Assembly (NCBI GenBank): GCA_028826165.1
Contig: JAPDFW010000022.1
Span: 434,001 to 498,000 of the forward strand
Source: Anaeramoeba ignava
Taxonomy: Eukaryota > Metamonada > Anaeramoebidae
DNA length: 64,000 nt
Direction of reading: 5' to 3'
The position numbers and the translations under genes are program-made. Positions 62,008 through 64,000 of the stretch are shown piece by piece. The notes under the pieces were generated by a model, which saw nothing but the letters and a program-made list of their open reading frames with translations, ran no database searches and was not told the DNA's origin. Positions within the stretch are counted from its first letter, which is position 1. Each line of letters opens with the position of its first letter.

Positions 62008-63937
62008 ATGGCGCTTGCAATTATTCTTCAACATATTGATGGAATAAATATTTTTACTCAAACAGTTGATTTTTTTCCAATTATTAAAGCAGCACATATT
62101 TCACAAATTTTTACAGAAAGAATAGAAGAAATAAAAACAAAAATTAAAGAAGAAAAATCTGAAGTTTATTCTTCTTTGATTCAGGGTTATATGGTTGTTT
62201 ATGAAGATAGTTTTTGTTTATTTTATTGTTTAATTGGTGATTTTTATATAATAGCAATATCTCATACAAAAGAAAATCCATTTGCAACATGGACTATGAT
62301 TAAGAAAACCAGAAAGTATAATATTTTATTTATAATTTAATTTATTTAGAAATTTATAATTTAATTTATTTAGAAATTTATAATTTAATTTATTTAGAAA
62401 TTTATAATTTAATTTATTTAGAAATTTATAATTTTATTTATAATTTTATTTATAATTTAATTTATAATTTTATTTATAATTTAATTTATAATTTAATTTA
62501 TAATTTAATTTATAATTTTATTTATAATTTTATTTATAATTTAATTTATAATTTTATTTATAATTTTATTTATAATTTTATTTATAATTTAATTTATAAT
62601 TTTATTTATAATTTTATTTATAATTTAATTTATAATTTTATTTATAATTTTATTTATAATTTTATTTATTTAAAATTTATAATTTTATTTATATTTTTTT
62701 ATTTATAATTTAATTTTATAATTTATTTTTATAATTTTAATTTATAATTTTATTTATAATTTTATTTTATAATTTTATTTATAATTTTGTTTATAATTTA
62801 ATTTATAATTTTATTTATAATTTTATTTATATTTTTATTTATAATTTTTATTTATAATTTAATTTATTTAGAAATTTATAATTTTATTTATAATTTAATT
62901 TATAATTTTTATTTATAATTTAATTAATAATTTATTTTTATAACTTTATTTATAATTTAATTTATATTTTTATTTATAATTTAATTTATAATTTTATTTA
63001 TAATTTAATTTATATTTTTATTTATAATTTTATTTTTAATTTTATTTATAATTTAATTTATAATTTTATTTATAATTTAATTTATAATTTTATTTATATT
63101 TTTATTTATAATTTTATTTATAATTTAATTTATAATTTTATTTATAATTTTATTTATAATTTAATTTATTTAGAAATTTATAATTTTTATTTATAATTTT
63201 ATTTATAATTTTATTTATATTTTTATTTAATTTTTATTTATAATTTAATTTATAATTTTATTTATAATTTAATTTATAATTTTAATTTATAATTTTAATT
63301 TATAATTTTATTTATAATTTTATTTATTATTTTATTTATAATTTTATTTATAATTTTATTTATAACTTTATTTATAATTTAATTTATTTAGAAATTTATA
63401 ATTTTATTTATAATTTTATTTATAATTTAATTTATAATTTTATTTATAATTTTATTTATAATTTAATTTATAATTTAATTTATAATTTTATTTATAATTA
63501 TTTTATTTTAATTTGAATTCAGGTTTTTAATTAAATTATGTGATGGAACTGAAGTCAAAAAAAATAAATTACTCAGAAAATATGTTACTGTTTATTTAGC
63601 TTTAGAAAAAATTCTTTATCGAGAACCAACTAATAATTTATTAAATCATAAAATTACTAATTTAGAACCTCCAAAATTAACTGTAATTTTAAATTTTAAA
63701 TTTTAAATTTTAAATTTTGGAAAAATTATTTTGTTTTTAATTTCTCTTTTTTCTTTTTATATATAGAATTATATTTTTAAGGAAAAACCACAAATTTTAG
63801 ATAATTTTTGGTATTTTAGTAAAAAAAGATCCAATTTTGATGAAGAAACTCAAAAATATTTTTCAAGTTTATCAATTCCAATTGATCTTCAATTTGAAGA
63901 TGTAAACGTTTCATTTGGAAATAATTTCAAGTATTAA
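62008..63937 (+). CDS. Protein of unknown function, possible longin/adaptin small- or medium-chain fold
   Basis: Exons 62008-62315, 63523-63682 and 63767-63937 give 212 residues (junctions phase 2 and 0). The first 90 residues (MALAIILQHIDGINIFTQTV, then YSSLIQGYMVVYEDSFCLFY and CLIGDFYIIAISHTKENPF) have the strand-strand-helix pattern of longin domains in adaptor and coatomer small chains. RKYVTVYLALEKIL is reminiscent of the helix NFVTIYELLDEIL in mu-type chains. The C-terminal part is acidic with no recognised motif. Resemblance is by eye only, so the fold is a hypothesis. One intron is 1.2 kb of repeats. Confidence 0.6.
62316..63522 (+). repeat. Intron of TTTATAATTT(T/A)A repeats
   Basis: About 1.2 kb of TTTATAATTTAA and TTTATAATTTTA dodecamers with rare TTTAGAAATTTATAA, donor GTATAA, acceptor TTCAG. 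No other content. Confidence 0.85.
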
Positions 63938-64000
63938 TAAAACAAAAATAATGAAATTTATAAAAAGAATAAAAAGAGAATTTTTTTTATATTAAAATAT
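63938..64000. other. 3' flank to window end
   Basis: A/T-rich, with AATAAA at 63935-63940 overlapping the stop codon (TAATAAA), possibly a poly(A) signal. Nothing else. Confidence 0.3.

Noticed and set aside
62008-63937. Coatomer zeta subunit
   Set aside because: N-terminal pattern is similar, but the diagnostic COPZ residues and its C-terminal half are missing.
1-64000. Transposons, retroelements or integrated viruses
   Set aside because: No reverse transcriptase, integrase, transposase, capsid or polymerase motif, and no terminal repeats seen. The intein is the only mobile-type element.

Overview
This is a eukaryotic nuclear window: about 21 protein-coding genes, many split by GT-AG introns, in extremely AT-rich DNA saturated with simple repeats. 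Gene content (exocyst Sec10, CWC15, GPI transamidase, THG1, prohibitin, V-ATPase c'', DCC1, an AFG2-type AAA ATPase) excludes bacteria and phage. The very AT-rich base composition, the long Q/N, E/K and R/Q/K/E/L tracts, compact introns alternating with introns inflated by simple repeats, and RasGEF and armadillo genes suggest a free-living amoeboid protist. My best guess is Anaeramoeba or a similar lineage, from general resemblance only. All 21 inferred stop codons are TAA (9) or TGA (12), never TAG.

Layout. 1-2080: 5' end of an exocyst Sec10-like gene (minus), with one intron of about 1.6 kb of repeats. 2145-2246: candidate C/D snoRNA. 2494-4599: ubiquitin-fusion protein. 4795-10722: CH-domain/RasGEF protein (minus). 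11119-13182: protein O-mannosyltransferase. 13498-15449: NDR/Dbf2-type kinase (minus). 15871-16436: small unknown gene (minus). 16598-17689: Cdc1/PGAP5-type phosphoesterase. 17792-22393: AFG2/SPATA5-type double-AAA ATPase carrying an intein. 22641-23435: CWC15. 23540-26460: GPI8/PIG-K (minus). 26609-31897: giant beta-propeller/FN3 surface protein (minus). 33332-33928: AMMECR1. 34462-38909: 15-exon armadillo protein (minus). 40514-42561: PHB2-like prohibitin. 42685-45611: SH3 protein (minus). 45730-48181: THG1 (minus). 48627-49243: V-ATPase c'' (minus). 51794-60552: three paralogues of an unrecognised family, separated and flanked by satellites. 60753-61943: DCC1 (minus). 62008-63937: possible longin-type protein.

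The most notable item is a 379-residue intein (20672-21808) in a nuclear AAA+ gene. It sits exactly before pore loop 1 of the second ATPase domain; its LAGLIDADG endonuclease motifs are degenerate and its block B histidine is replaced by glutamine. Other points worth a second look are the armadillo gene, in which all 14 introns are phase 1 and most exons encode one repeat, a three-gene family of likely nuclear proteins with a homogenised C-terminal domain, three satellite arrays with unit lengths of about 142-178 bp, gene-specific repeat units filling the long introns, and recurrent promoter words (CATTTTT tracts, TGACGTRT, TTATCCGATTT).

Splice junctions were deduced by hand from reading frame, GT/AG and family similarity; none is supported by transcript data. 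Genes sit in both orientations with short intergenic gaps, and there is no sign of operons. Several products belong to the secretory and surface system (Sec10, PMT, PGAP5-like, GPI8, FN3 protein, V-ATPase c''); others serve RNA processing (CWC15, THG1, snoRNA), ribosome biogenesis (AFG2) and chromatid cohesion (DCC1).
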